Positions 55,123-64,000 are shown, counted from the stretch's first letter. The stretch is DNA of 64,000 bases from Komagataella phaffii GS115 (GCF_000027005.1 NC_012965.1:2095001-2159000), one strand, 5' to 3'. Program-made: numbers and translations. The notes: a model not told the origin generated them from the letters alone.

Positions 55123-57501
55123 ATGAGTTTTCAAAGAGTAGTAACTGTCTTGCTCCATGTTTCGCAGCCCACATCTCGAACGGAAGTGTCCTCTTGCTTC
55201 CAAACCTCGCGCGACAAGTCGCCGGAACATAACAAATCTGGAGTAGCTAGTCAACTTGTCGTATATATGACACACTGTGGGCCACTCTTGTTTCCCAATC
55301 TTGACTTATCTAGGAATTTATCAAAAAGGCTTTTTTTGTGCTATATTTCATACTACAACTGTTTTATAATGAGCGGCCAACAATCGCTTAATCGTTTTTT
55401 TAGTGCCAGAAAACCTGAAATCGTTAATTCAACTTCCAAGAAGCTAATATCGCAAAAACGAACTACAGAGACTGACTATTCTCCTTTGAAGCGAACCAAA
55501 AACTCAACTATGCTAGAATGTGGTGACCTAAATTCTCCCCACTTAGCAAAGGTTGGCTATCCCGATTTGGAAAAGGACACTGTTGATTCAAATATTTTGG
55601 TTGAAGCTGAGAGCTTGCTAAAACTAGAGTCCAAATACCATTCTGACAGTCCTGATCTTCCCCAATCACAGGAAATTTTTTACAGTTCGTTGACAAATAT
55701 TTTTGAAAAACTAGAGCAAGAGCCTGCCAGGCTGAAAAACCTAGCAATTGCCAGCGAGTTTTTTCTTCAAATATTGCGATCAAACCATAAACGTACTCTG
55801 GTGGAGGTAATATACCTTATGATTAACAGGTTGGGACCGGATTATGAATTAGATTTGGAGCTGGGTCTTGGCGAAACGTTGCTTGTAAAAGCTATTGCTG
55901 AAGGCACCGGCAGAACACCTCAACGAATTAGATCAGAGCTTCATAAGCTTGGTGACATCGGACTTGTAGCCCAAAATTCAAGATCAAGACAGCCTACTAT
56001 GTTTAAATCAAAACCCCTCACTATTCATTCTGTGTTTGAAAACTTGACTAAAATTGCTAAGTCTTCAGGAAATGCATCACAAGCCCGAAAAATTGGGTTA
56101 ATTAATCAGATGTTAACTACGTGTGAAGGATCTGAAGCTAAATTTCTAATGAGATCTTTGGAGGGAAAGCTTAGAATTAATTTTGGTGAGAAATCTGTGT
56201 TGGTTGCGTTATCAAAAGCGTTTTCTGAGTACGAACATGAATTGTCAAGCAAAAAGGGCCACGTAAGCCCTCAGGAGTTAGTTGACGCAGAAGAAGCCAT
56301 TAAAAAGGCTTTTAGTCAGATTCCAAACTATGAAATTATTGTCGACGAAGCTTTGAAATATGGAATATCCAACCTTGCTACACATTGTACATTGAAGCCT
56401 GGTATTCCCCTTAAGCCTATGTTGGCAAAGCCAACAAAATCCATAACTGAAGTCTTAGACCATTTTCACGGTCAAGAATTTACATGTGAGTATAAGTACG
56501 ACGGCGAACGCGCGCAATTACATGTTCAGGAGGACGGTACTGTGAAGATATACTCTAGGAATTCTGAAGACATGAGTCAAAGGTATCCAGATTTAATAGA
56601 CGTTGTCAGCCAAATAAAAACCCAATGCAACGGAGTAATTACGTTGATCTTAGATTGCGAATGTGTTGCATGGGATGGTGAAAAGGGCAAAATTTTACCC
56701 TTCCAGGTTCTCTCTACGAGAAAGCGTAAAGATGTAAATGCCAAAGACATTAAGGTCCAAGTTTGTCTGTTTGCATTTGACATACTTTTCTTAAATGGCA
56801 AATCGCTTTTGGAACTTCCCTTAAAAGAGCGAAGGAAAATACTTCATGAAAATGTTAAGCCTATCGAAGGAAAATTTCAGTTTGCAGAAGCCATGGATGC
56901 AGATAATGTTGCAGAAATACAACATTTTTTGGATCAATCAGTGAAAGATTCATGTGAAGGTCTGATGGTAAAAATGTTAGATGGAGATAAATCACATTAC
57001 GAACCTTCAAAGAGATCTGTCAATTGGTTAAAGCTAAAAAAAGACTACTTGGAAGGTGTTGGCGATTCTTTAGACCTAGCAGTTGTGGGAGGGTATATAG
57101 GAAAGGGTAAAAGAACTGGATGGTATGGCGGCTTCTTATTAGCCTGTTACAACGAAGACAGTGGTGAATATGAAACTTGCTGTAAAATAGGGACTGGATT
57201 TAGTGAAGAAATGCTTCAGACGCTGTCTGGCACGTTAAAACCAACCGTTATTCAACAACCGAAACCTTTCTACGTTTACGATGCATCGCCTGACGTCTGG
57301 TTTGAGCCAACACTAGTTTTTGAAGTTTTGACTGCCGACTTGTCCCTCTCTCCTGTGTATAAGGCAGGAATCAACTTCTTCGGGAAAGGCGTTTCTTTGC
57401 GTTTTCCGAGGTTTATACGGGTCAGAGATGATAAGAGCCCAGAACAAGCTACCAGCAGTGATCAAATTGTGGAATTATACCAGAAACAAGCTCATGTTTA
57501 A
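55123..57501 (+). CDS. CDC9: DNA ligase I, nuclear and probably mitochondrial forms
   Basis: This ATP-dependent ligase joins Okazaki fragments and repair nicks. The certain nuclear form starts at ATG 55369 (710 residues). It begins with a PCNA box, QQSLNRFF at residues 4-11, then a disordered basic region. A DNA-binding domain (INRLGPDYELDLELGLGE) precedes the catalytic core, with adenylated Lys376 in EYKYDGERAQ. Further motifs are ILDCECVAWD, EGLMVKML and NWLKLKKDYL. The frame stays open for 99 codons before that ATG, with in-frame ATGs at 55123 (792 residues) and 55267. Saccharomyces Cdc9 makes its mitochondrial form from an upstream ATG, so I place the long start at 55123. Which upstream ATG is used is uncertain. 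Confidence 0.92.
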   Translation: MSFQRVVTVLLHVSQPTSRTEVSSCFQTSRDKSPEHNKSGVASQLVVYMTHCGPLLFPNLDLSRNLSKRLFLCYISYYNCFIMSGQQSLNRFFSARKPEIVNSTSKKLISQKRTTETDYSPLKRTKNSTMLECGDLNSPHLAKVGYPDLEKDTVDSNILVEAESLLKLESKYHSDSPDLPQSQEIFYSSLTNIFEKLEQEPARLKNLAIASEFFLQILRSNHKRTLVEVIYLMINRLGPDYELDLELGLGETLLVKAIAEGTGRTPQRIRSELHKLGDIGLVAQNSRSRQPTMFKSKPLTIHSVFENLTKIAKSSGNASQARKIGLINQMLTTCEGSEAKFLMRSLEGKLRINFGEKSVLVALSKAFSEYEHELSSKKGHVSPQELVDAEEAIKKAFSQIPNYEIIVDEALKYGISNLATHCTLKPGIPLKPMLAKPTKSITEVLDHFHGQEFTCEYKYDGERAQLHVQEDGTVKIYSRNSEDMSQRYPDLIDVVSQIKTQCNGVITLILDCECVAWDGEKGKILPFQVLSTRKRKDVNAKDIKVQVCLFAFDILFLNGKSLLELPLKERRKILHENVKPIEGKFQFAEAMDADNVAEIQHFLDQSVKDSCEGLMVKMLDGDKSHYEPSKRSVNWLKLKKDYLEGVGDSLDLAVVGGYIGKGKRTGWYGGFLLACYNEDSGEYETCCKIGTGFSEEMLQTLSGTLKPTVIQQPKPFYVYDASPDVWFEPTLVFEVLTADLSLSPVYKAGINFFGKGVSLRFPRFIRVRDDKSPEQATSSDQIVELYQKQAHV

Positions 57502-58363
57502 GCCCTGTTCTTTTTCTTTTTTTTTTTTTTTTTCTTTTTCTTCTAGTGTTCTATTGTGTTTTTTCAAAACGAGAGTCAAAGATGTTTCTTCAAATAGACA
57601 ATAGTGAGTACTACTGATTATTGACTATTGACATCTTTACTGATGCTAAACCAATCTAAGTTAGACATCTAAACTAGGCTTTGGGATTTAGCTCAGATCT
57701 CCAAAGAACATGAATTTTACCACCATTATGTAATGGTTATCAGCCCAGCATTTAAATGACAAGATAAGAACAAGATCGGAACCTCCAGCAATAATATCGA
57801 GAAACTTGAAGCGCAAATATTAGCTCTCTAAGAGATTATAGTTTCTTAGGAATGTGAAGCCTCAGGTGAATTTAGATCGCTTTGCTTATTAATATTCGTA
57901 AGTAGTTCATTGCTGGTCAAATTCGGTGATTTTTGAGTGCCCGTTTGTTTGGACTTTTCTTTTCAGCATTTGTGGACTCAAATATACACGATCATCGGAA
58001 TTATATTGACGACTCGTGTTTCGTTTGAACTCACATTCTAATATACATACATAAATTTCTTTGGTAAAGATTATTCAAAGAGAAATGTGGCAGTAAAAAG
58101 TAAGAAACAGGAAAACCTTTTATTCTTGTTAGCTGATTGCAGCTTGACAATTTTAAGTTAACCAGATGTGACTATAAAGATGCAATGCTCTTAAGCTACT
58201 CCTTTCTGGAAGACACGAGCTTTCAGCAAAAATGTATCTCTCAATTCGTTAAAATCAAAAAAAGGTTTTGTCCATTAAGCCGTTTTTGTCATTCGTAAAA
58301 TCATCAATTTGACATCGCTTTGAGATTAAGGGATACTCAATCTTGATCGTAGATTCTCAAAGG
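57502..58363. other. Convergent CDC9 / AIM21-like 3' region with T17 tract
   Basis: About 860 bases lie between two converging genes. A pure T17 run (57517-57533) sits inside a longer pyrimidine tract right after the CDC9 stop and may help 3'-end formation or nucleosome exclusion. The rest is AT-rich without a credible frame or RNA. Confidence 0.55.
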
Positions 58364-60031
58364 CTAGTGACTAGCTGAATCTATACTAAGATTATCAGAA
58401 ATTGAATCAACAGCTTGTATTGGCGTTTCTGTAATGACTTCCTTTCTTGGGTCAACAAGGCGCCCCTTGGCCAAGATTTCAGTATCATCATATTGCATCT
58501 CTGTTTCCAGCTCCTGAATGACTTCAGAGCATAGTTTAGAAACTCCATTCGAACTTTGGTTTTCTGATGACAAAGCTCCTTCTTTTTTTATCATTGTAAA
58601 ATCTTCACTGACCCTGTAGTCAGCATCCACTGAACTTTCTGAGATAGCCGACGGTACAGTAATGAGCTGCCAAATATCCTCAATAAACAATTCAAAGCAA
58701 GAATTAGGTTTTTCAAATGGTTCACTAACAGTTTTAGGTAGTCTTCTACCTCGTGGTCCTTTTATTCTGCCAGTGACGGTATTCTTCAATGGTTGAATTT
58801 CAGAGACAGAGGTACCATCGTAGTCATGCTTCACCTCAGATTCTGTTGCAGATTCCATATCAACGGAAGATCCTGTGGCGACACTGTGTACTACCATACC
58901 TGGAAGTGCCATCCCAATCATACCATTCAGATTTTTTATGAACTGAGCATTTAAATTAACATCTTTTGCATGTGTATGTGCATGTGCTTGTTCGAAAGGC
59001 GGTTTTGATTGCTTATGATCAGTGGTGGTGGCTTTAGGAGGATGTTCAAAATGGGGCTCTGATCTCAAAGAAGCGTTAGTACCCTGTTGTCTATTCTCAA
59101 ACATTTGTTGGAATGCCGCAATTTTTGAAGAAGGCTTTTTGGAAGCAGTATGCTTTGTTTGTGAACCAGCTTCTAACTCTGTTGAAAGTCTATCTACGAT
59201 AGTCGATTCTGTCATTTTCGATGGCTTTGTTTCTTCAGTAAGACCTACTTTTGACAGTTGCATTTTATTGGAGGATTCATCAATTTCCTCTTCTACTTTT
59301 CCAATTTGAGATTCAATAAGTGTTTCCTCACCAAGTGGCGCTGTATACGATACTCCACTATCATCCATACCGTCAACACTGGGATCTGATAAAGGTTGCT
59401 GGATATGTGACCCTAAATAGGATGTACTGCTTCCGTCTTGAGCCGATCCAGTATCTTTTTTTGTGGATCTGACAGGCCTTTTAGAAGGGACCGCTGGAAG
59501 GTGTTCGATCTTTCCACCTTTGTTCTCGGAAGAGAAATCCAGTGGCAGCATGTCGGAACGAACGTTTCTGTCTTGGAAATCAAGACTGTCTTCACTGATA
59601 GCATGACCAGTTAAGCTGAACTGTTCGTCAATGGGCGAATCGGCTTCCGAGTGGTGGTTTTGTAAGTGTGATAACTTTTGTTCGGACGTTGTTTCCTTTG
59701 GAGCAGCCTGTGACATCTGCAAAGCTGCCAGATTCTTATCTGAACCTACCGACTCGGGGATAACATGGTTCTTTGGATCAGTAGGATTCGATTTCTCGCT
59801 TGACCCTTTATCCTCCACTAATGGGCCTTTTCTTTTGGGTCTGCGAGGAATTTCAGGTACTGAGATTTTGGGTGACTCATCGTAAGGCATTGATAAGCTT
59901 CTATCATGGTTAAAGAGCAAAGTATTAGTTGCTACATCTGGACAGCCATCTGGCAAATTAGAGAACTCGCTAGACTCTTTTCTTACGTTAGCATCGAGCA
60001 ATTCTTCCTTTGGATCAGAAGCTGGAGACAT
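58364..60031 (-). CDS. AIM21: Aim21-like proline-motif protein of cortical actin patches
   Basis: This 555-residue, highly charged, Ser-rich protein has no membrane helix and is likely disordered. Recurring Pro/Arg peptides of the SH3-binding type are present (VPEIPRRPKRKGP near 58-70, VPSKRPVR near 180, GRIKGPRGRRLPK near 420). Saccharomyces Aim21 is built the same way and binds actin-patch SH3 proteins and capping protein. The blocks KPSSKIAAFQQMFENRQQ (about 300) and LNAQFIKNLNGMIGMALPGM (about 362) look like the conserved Aim21-family core. A late SCFELFIEDIWQLI helix is also notable. Assignment rests on these motifs and style, so it is moderate. ATG 60031 is the first in frame. Confidence 0.55.
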   Translation of the reverse strand: MSPASDPKEELLDANVRKESSEFSNLPDGCPDVATNTLLFNHDRSLSMPYDESPKISVPEIPRRPKRKGPLVEDKGSSEKSNPTDPKNHVIPESVGSDKNLAALQMSQAAPKETTSEQKLSHLQNHHSEADSPIDEQFSLTGHAISEDSLDFQDRNVRSDMLPLDFSSENKGGKIEHLPAVPSKRPVRSTKKDTGSAQDGSSTSYLGSHIQQPLSDPSVDGMDDSGVSYTAPLGEETLIESQIGKVEEEIDESSNKMQLSKVGLTEETKPSKMTESTIVDRLSTELEAGSQTKHTASKKPSSKIAAFQQMFENRQQGTNASLRSEPHFEHPPKATTTDHKQSKPPFEQAHAHTHAKDVNLNAQFIKNLNGMIGMALPGMVVHSVATGSSVDMESATESEVKHDYDGTSVSEIQPLKNTVTGRIKGPRGRRLPKTVSEPFEKPNSCFELFIEDIWQLITVPSAISESSVDADYRVSEDFTMIKKEGALSSENQSSNGVSKLCSEVIQELETEMQYDDTEILAKGRLVDPRKEVITETPIQAVDSISDNLSIDSASH

Positions 60032-60273
60032 AGCGGAACCGAGATGTTTTAGATTTTTGAAGCACTTGGTCTTTGGAGTTAATATGCGCGAATACTAGTA
60101 CCCAAGTAGTTAAGTAAGCATGAAGTGCAAAGACATTATGTGACAAGGGTAGATTCAAGGAGAAGTAACACTAATAAAATTTAAAAAGAAATAAAGTGGA
60201 AACAACTAGATTATTAATTTACTAGCTAAATACTGCCATATAAAATCAAGACAGTCAGCTAAAAGTGTTTCAA

Positions 60274-60711
60274 CTATGAGTAGTTCAATCTAAATATGTC
60301 ATTGAACACATAGTACGAATTTCCATCTGGTAACAGGTGGAAGCACTGTGAATAGCGCTGTGGGTTAGTTTCTTCATCGATAAGTAGTTCTCCTGTAACC
60401 AAAACCAAGATGTCTCCATTTGGAGATGCAGGCTGGGCGTCTAAGGTGGACACACGGTGTTGGACTTTTTGAAAAGGCAAACTGACCAATTTCTCAACTA
60501 TGTCTCGAGCACCCTGCAACTGAGATGATTCGAATGTTAACATAGATTGATCCCTCTTATGTGTGGTTAATACCTCTTCAAACAAAAAAAAAATAGAAAA
60601 AAAAAAGAAACTTACGTAGAGATTTCCAAGCTGTGTTCTGTCAGAGTCAAACTTTTCGTAATAAAAGGTTGTAAACTGTTGGGCGACCTGGTTAAAATCA
60701 ATGGAGGACAT
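60274..60711 (-). CDS. NTF2: Nuclear transport factor 2, spliced
   Basis: Ntf2 carries Ran-GDP back into the nucleus by binding Ran and FxFG nucleoporins. Exons 60711-60616 and 60555-60274 join between QLGNLY and RDQSML to give 125 residues, exactly the Saccharomyces length. Conserved blocks are [53 protein letters not shown] and the end [17 protein letters not shown]. Unspliced, the same frame reads through the intron and inserts 20 residues ([14 protein letters not shown]...). That insertion would break the first helix region, so the spliced form is the functional one. Confidence 0.96.
   Translation of the reverse strand: MSSIDFNQVAQQFTTFYYEKFDSDRTQLGNLYVSFFFFSIFFLFEEVLTTHKRDQSMLTFESSQLQGARDIVEKLVSLPFQKVQHRVSTLDAQPASPNGDILVLVTGELLIDEETNPQRYSQCFHLLPDGNSYYVFNDIFRLNYS
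60556..60615 (-). other. 60-nt in-frame, stop-free intron in NTF2
   Basis: The donor is GTAAGT (60615-60610), followed by two long T-rich stretches. The branch site TATTAAC is near 60572, and the acceptor is ATAAG, ending at 60556. It is phase 0, divisible by three and without a stop codon, so intron retention would still yield a 145-residue protein. The joined exons match Ntf2 exactly. Confidence 0.9.
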
Positions 60712-61706
60712 GTTGTGTTCTACGCTAGAAACTCCAGATGTTTTATTGGTCGGGAAGTCACTAAAGATTGGTCGAAAATGTTAAAGGTCCTCTCTCCCAA
60801 ATGGTTTATTCTGTTCGCGAATCAAAATTGTGCGGACAATTCTGCACCAGTAAAAAGTGGTACTCAGAAAAATAATTAAGCACATGAACGATCTATCAGT
60901 CAACTAGTCATTGCAACTAGGGTCTGTATCTCAAGCGTTACCCACATTCAGTTTGGCTTTCCCCAACTTACCAAATGGATTAAAGTAAGTCTTAGAGAAT
61001 TACCTCGCAATGCAGTTATTTTACGCTTGCATTATCCCTTGAACAAAGAACCAGCCCCGCTTGTCGTTCCTGGATTTTTTTCTGGTAAGCAAGAAGAGCC
61101 AATGGAGCGCCAGTCATCTTCCTTGCTTTCGTCTTATTCGATGCTACTAATTTGACTCCGTGTTCTTCTGGCAAATCAGTCAAAAAGAGACTGGTTATGA
61201 TAATTCCTTGATATGTGGAGATAAGTTGAATGAACTTTTTCAAGCAGCATCTAGCCTAGCGATATCTACCGATACAAAAAAGCAATTGTCTCTTCAGATG
61301 GCTCATTGTGAAATTGAGAACTTCTTTAGAACTTTTTACACAGATAGTTTTGCTCAACTTTCTTTACTGGGTTGTGAGAAAACGAATCATATATATATAA
61401 TTGTTGCCAAAAAACTGTAACCATGAATAGAATAAGTTTTTGAAAGCACAAACTCTTTTTTCAACGTGCATTCCCTCTTCCTTAATAACAAGGAAAGAAC
61501 ATTTTCTGCTTTGCAGTTTTCGCCAAAGCTGAGAGCTGGTGGATTCCTAAAGTAAGTTATTCCGATTCTGGAGCTGCATCGTTTGGTGGGCTTCCGAGAC
61601 TTGCATTTCTTTTTTTTTTATGCTCATTTTACCCTGCCAGAATTTGTTTTGAAATTACACGTTTTTTCTTAACCTTTCAGAAGCCGTCAACTTTGCTAAC
61701 ACGTAC
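60712..61706. other. 1-kb NTF2-PMI40 divergent region with unexplained open frames
   Basis: The region is mostly promoter. A rightward frame from about 61160 (GTG) to 61420 encodes hydrophilic, protein-like sequence (LICGDKLNELFQ, HCEIENFFRTFYTDSFAQL). An overlapping rightward frame without ATG runs about 60879-61155 in another phase, and a leftward frame covers 61016-61243. GTAAGC (61085) and TACTAAT (61144) followed by ATCAG (61175-61179) could be splice signals, but I could not build a clean ATG-initiated gene. A small spliced or frameshifted gene is possible. Confidence 0.35.
61552..61680 (+). other. Possible 5'-leader intron of PMI40
   Basis: The donor is GTAAGT at 61552-61557. A pyrimidine-rich stretch with a CTTAAC branch-like site and a TTTCAG acceptor ending at 61680 lie 26 bases before the PMI40 ATG. 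No start codon is needed in the first exon. The branch site is weaker than in the two coding introns, so this is plausible only. Confidence 0.4.
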
Positions 61707-63011
61707 ATGTCGTACAGACTATTTCAAATCGACGCAGGAGTTCAGAACTATGAGTGGGGAAATATTGGATCAAAGTCGGTTGTGGCCCAATTTGCTCACA
61801 ATAGCACTCCTTCAAAAGTTGAAATTGATCCAAGTTTACCCTATGCTGAATTATGGATGGGAACTCACCAGTCAATGGCGTCTGTAGACCACAAGACTGG
61901 AACGTCTCTAAGGGATCTAGTCGAGAAAAGACCAGAAGAATTTTTGGGAGCTCAAGTAATCAACAAGTTCAGATCTACTAGAGAAATTCCGTTTCTTTTA
62001 AAAGTGCTGTCAATTGGAAAGGTACTTTCTATCCAAGCTCATCCTGATAAAGAGTTGGCACAAAAGCTGCATTTTAGAGATCCCAAGAATTATCCTGATG
62101 ATAATCATAAACCAGAGATGGCTTTAGCTGTGACAGAGTTTGAGGGTTTTTGTGGATTTAAACCTCTGGAGGAACTGGATTCCCTACTTCAAAAGATACC
62201 TGAGTTTAGGGAAATTGTAGGAGAGGAACTGGTCCATTTGTTCCATGAAAATATTTTCACAGGCAAAGTGAAAATGGATTCTCAAGAGGATCATAAGAAT
62301 AGAAAACTTTTACAGCAAGTATTCTCAAAAGTCATGAATTTGCCTGATAGTAAAGTCTACATGAACACCAAATCGCTGGTAAAACGTACATATGACGAAC
62401 CCGAGTTGTTTGGCCACGAACTCTGTAAGCTAATACAGAAGATGCAAAGTGATTTTCCGTATGACATCGGTCTTTTTTGTGGGTGTCTCATGCTGAATCA
62501 TTGCATTCTTCAGCCCGGAGAGGCCATGTTTTTGCAAGCCAGGGATATACATGCTTATATTCGTGGGGACATTGTAGAGTGCATGGCCGCATCTGACAAC
62601 GTGGTTAGAGCAGGCTTCACTCCTAAGTTCAAAGACGTTAATGTTCTAGTTGACATGCTGACCTATTCCTATGAAGATGTTGAAATGCAAAAAATGAGAC
62701 CAGAGATATTTACTCGTTCGCACGGAAACGGATACGACAATCTTTATGATCCTCCAATTGAAGAGTTCGCCGTCCTACAGACTATCTTAAATGAAAAGAA
62801 TGGAAGAAGAGAGGTGGAAGGATTGCAAGGTCCATCAATTTTAATTGTCACAAAAGGTGAGGGTTCCATACAGATTCAAGATGAGAATGATTCCAAACTG
62901 AAATGCAAGCCAGGATTTATATTCTTTATTCAGCCAGAAGTAAAGATCCAGTTGATTAGTTCCTCTGACGACTTTGTAACTTATAGAGCATTTTGTGAGG
63001 TCAACCAATAG
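61707..63011 (+). CDS. PMI40: Mannose-6-phosphate isomerase (type I)
   Basis: This cytosolic zinc enzyme interconverts fructose-6-P and mannose-6-P, feeding GDP-mannose for glycosylation and the cell wall. It has 434 residues (429 in Saccharomyces). Type-I signatures are YEWGNIGSKSVVAQF, PYAELWMGTHQS, the metal-site block LSIQAHPDKELAQKLH (Gln and His), and the signature HKPEMALAVTEFEGFCGFKP with its glutamate. Also seen are AMFLQARDIHAYIRGDIVECMAASDNVVRAG near 270-300 and YDPPIEEFAV. ATG 61707 gives the normal start MSYRLFQIDAGVQNYEWG. Confidence 0.96.
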   Translation: MSYRLFQIDAGVQNYEWGNIGSKSVVAQFAHNSTPSKVEIDPSLPYAELWMGTHQSMASVDHKTGTSLRDLVEKRPEEFLGAQVINKFRSTREIPFLLKVLSIGKVLSIQAHPDKELAQKLHFRDPKNYPDDNHKPEMALAVTEFEGFCGFKPLEELDSLLQKIPEFREIVGEELVHLFHENIFTGKVKMDSQEDHKNRKLLQQVFSKVMNLPDSKVYMNTKSLVKRTYDEPELFGHELCKLIQKMQSDFPYDIGLFCGCLMLNHCILQPGEAMFLQARDIHAYIRGDIVECMAASDNVVRAGFTPKFKDVNVLVDMLTYSYEDVEMQKMRPEIFTRSHGNGYDNLYDPPIEEFAVLQTILNEKNGRREVEGLQGPSILIVTKGEGSIQIQDENDSKLKCKPGFIFFIQPEVKIQLISSSDDFVTYRAFCEVNQ

Positions 63012-63620
63012 ATTATCGGTTTAGATTTCATTCAAAGATTGCTTGAAGCTTCATTTTTTCACTTACCCCTAAGTGTAATTATTATCTTAGGTAATCACAT
63101 TTTGTTGAGCTTTTTGGGTTTCAATACGTTGTCATAGAATATACTCTTATTAACCTTCTAAAGCCTCGTTTATAAATTTAACTGAAATTGTCCTTTCCTG
63201 ATTGTCTCCAGCCGGTTTGCACAGATATCAAATTCAAGAAGAATTTGCTGGATTTATTGTCTTGTTAAATACTCGAGTCGACTTTCCTTAAAACATGAGA
63301 GATTGCAAACTCAAATTTCCTATTCAATCTCTTTAACACTGTGATGACTACCCTGTTTCAGTCCTAGGTATGAGTCTGTCTTACTCTTGGTTGGTCCTGC
63401 ATTTTTTTTTGTCCGAGTCCCATTCTGACCATTGATTTTTTTTTAAGTTAGTACTAGTGTGTTTGGCAATCTACTCAGTACAGGACAGTAGGCCTCACTT
63501 TTGCAAACAGACCAGTCAGAAATACTGCAGCTAATAATGTTAAAAAAAATCTTCCTATTAAAATCAGCCTATCATATTTCTTACTTATCGCCAACAATTG
63601 GAGTGTCTTCGCATAGTATC
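63012..63620. other. Intergenic region downstream of PMI40
   Basis: Some 600 bases hold the PMI40 3' end and the presumed promoter of the next gene. I see T-rich runs (T8-9 near 63402 and 63437) but no gene or RNA. Confidence 0.5.
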
Positions 63621-64000
63621 ATGGGAAAGTTGAGTACTCTCTATTGCCGTTTGACCCACCATCGATCTGCTGTGTGTGATTCGGAAAAGCATTTGGAATA
63701 CATGCGTAACCCAATTTCATATAGATCAGAATCTTATAAGGCGGTAAACAATTCTAACAAGGTAATAAACAGTGAGCAAGAAATTGATTATTTTGAGAAG
63801 TTAGTAGAGAACAGCATATTAAGGCAATGTTTGGGTGAGGTCGGGGTCGTAGACAACCAACGAGAGTCTAGTAGTAGCACCGTTGAAGAAGACCTCGAGA
63901 ATATGCTGCAACTAATGATATTAAGGGACCTGGACTCGGTGGGGCAAGCTGTTCAGCAACGAAGAGGACTTGAGGAATCTGCCTTTAGCGATGAAAAGAT
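63621..64000 (+). CDS. Unrecognised protein, 5' part only (runs off the right edge)
   Basis: An open frame starts at ATG 63621 and continues for 126 codons to the window end without a stop. I do not recognise it. It begins MGKLSTLYCRLTHHRS: Gly2 with nearby Ser5 and Cys9 is compatible with N-myristoylation and palmitoylation, though Leu4 and Thr6 are not ideal. The rest is hydrophilic and helical (EQEIDYFEKLVENSILRQCL, EEDLENMLQLMILRDL), and a Ser-rich patch (ESSSSTVEEDLE) separates two amphipathic stretches. That layout is seen in small membrane-anchored adaptor proteins, but this is only a resemblance. Confidence 0.6.
   Translation, partial: MGKLSTLYCRLTHHRSAVCDSEKHLEYMRNPISYRSESYKAVNNSNKVINSEQEIDYFEKLVENSILRQCLGEVGVVDNQRESSSSTVEEDLENMLQLMILRDLDSVGQAVQQRRGLEESAFSDEK

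Overview
The window is ordinary, gene-dense nuclear DNA from a budding yeast, most likely a Komagataella (Pichia pastoris) species. The 410-residue proteinase A precursor (PEP4) is, from memory, almost identical to the Komagataella protein. Other pointers are short introns with GTATGT/GTAAGT donors and TACTAAT/TATTAAC branch sites, short intergenic gaps, moderate AT richness, and one clear one-to-one orthologue after another of Saccharomyces genes in a non-Saccharomyces order. I see no rRNA, convincing tRNA, transposon, CRISPR array or viral remnant.

Layout, left to right. 1-24.5 kb: MET5 (sulfite reductase beta, cut by the left edge), VTI1 (SNARE), a spliced Ymr196w-like glycosidase, PEP4, RAD53 (checkpoint kinase, frameshifted), PUS7, an unrecognised RRM-like protein, an Hrk1/Rtk1-type kinase, PAC1 (LIS1), VPH1 (V-ATPase subunit a, frameshifted) and PTM1. 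24.9-37.8 kb: CYM1 (mitochondrial peptidase, frameshifted), a small unknown protein, DCR2, TRS33, HAM1, a sugar-type MFS transporter, TRM8, MRPL11, ERD1 and RRP17. 38-50.4 kb: IRE1, UNG1, a lipase-like hydrolase, BTN1, MON1, an IZH-family receptor-like protein and GTS1. 50.4-64 kb: MSY1, SDH2, CDC9, an AIM21-like protein, NTF2 (spliced), PMI40, and the 5' end of an unrecognised gene at the right edge.

The genes are individually transcribed and do not form an operon or dedicated cluster. Several nevertheless share cell biology: vacuole and endosome (PEP4, VPH1, BTN1, MON1, VTI1), ER and Golgi (IRE1, ERD1, TRS33, PTM1), DNA replication and repair (RAD53, UNG1, CDC9), and mitochondria (CYM1, MRPL11, MSY1, SDH2).

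The most useful results are corrections to a naive reading. Three conserved genes (RAD53, VPH1, CYM1) are each broken by a single-base indel, two of them in homopolymers. An ambiguous base (N) sits in a fourth gene (RRP17). Together these point to homopolymer errors in a draft assembly rather than real pseudogenes. Two spliceosomal introns are well supported (Ymr196w-like and NTF2; the NTF2 intron is 60 nt, in frame and stop-free), and a third, in the PMI40 5' leader, is plausible. Several genes start at an internal ATG rather than at the first alternative start codon. I found no credible undescribed system. The least explained parts are 14463-15623, 28057-28332, 51040-51240, 60880-61420 and the partial gene at 63621.
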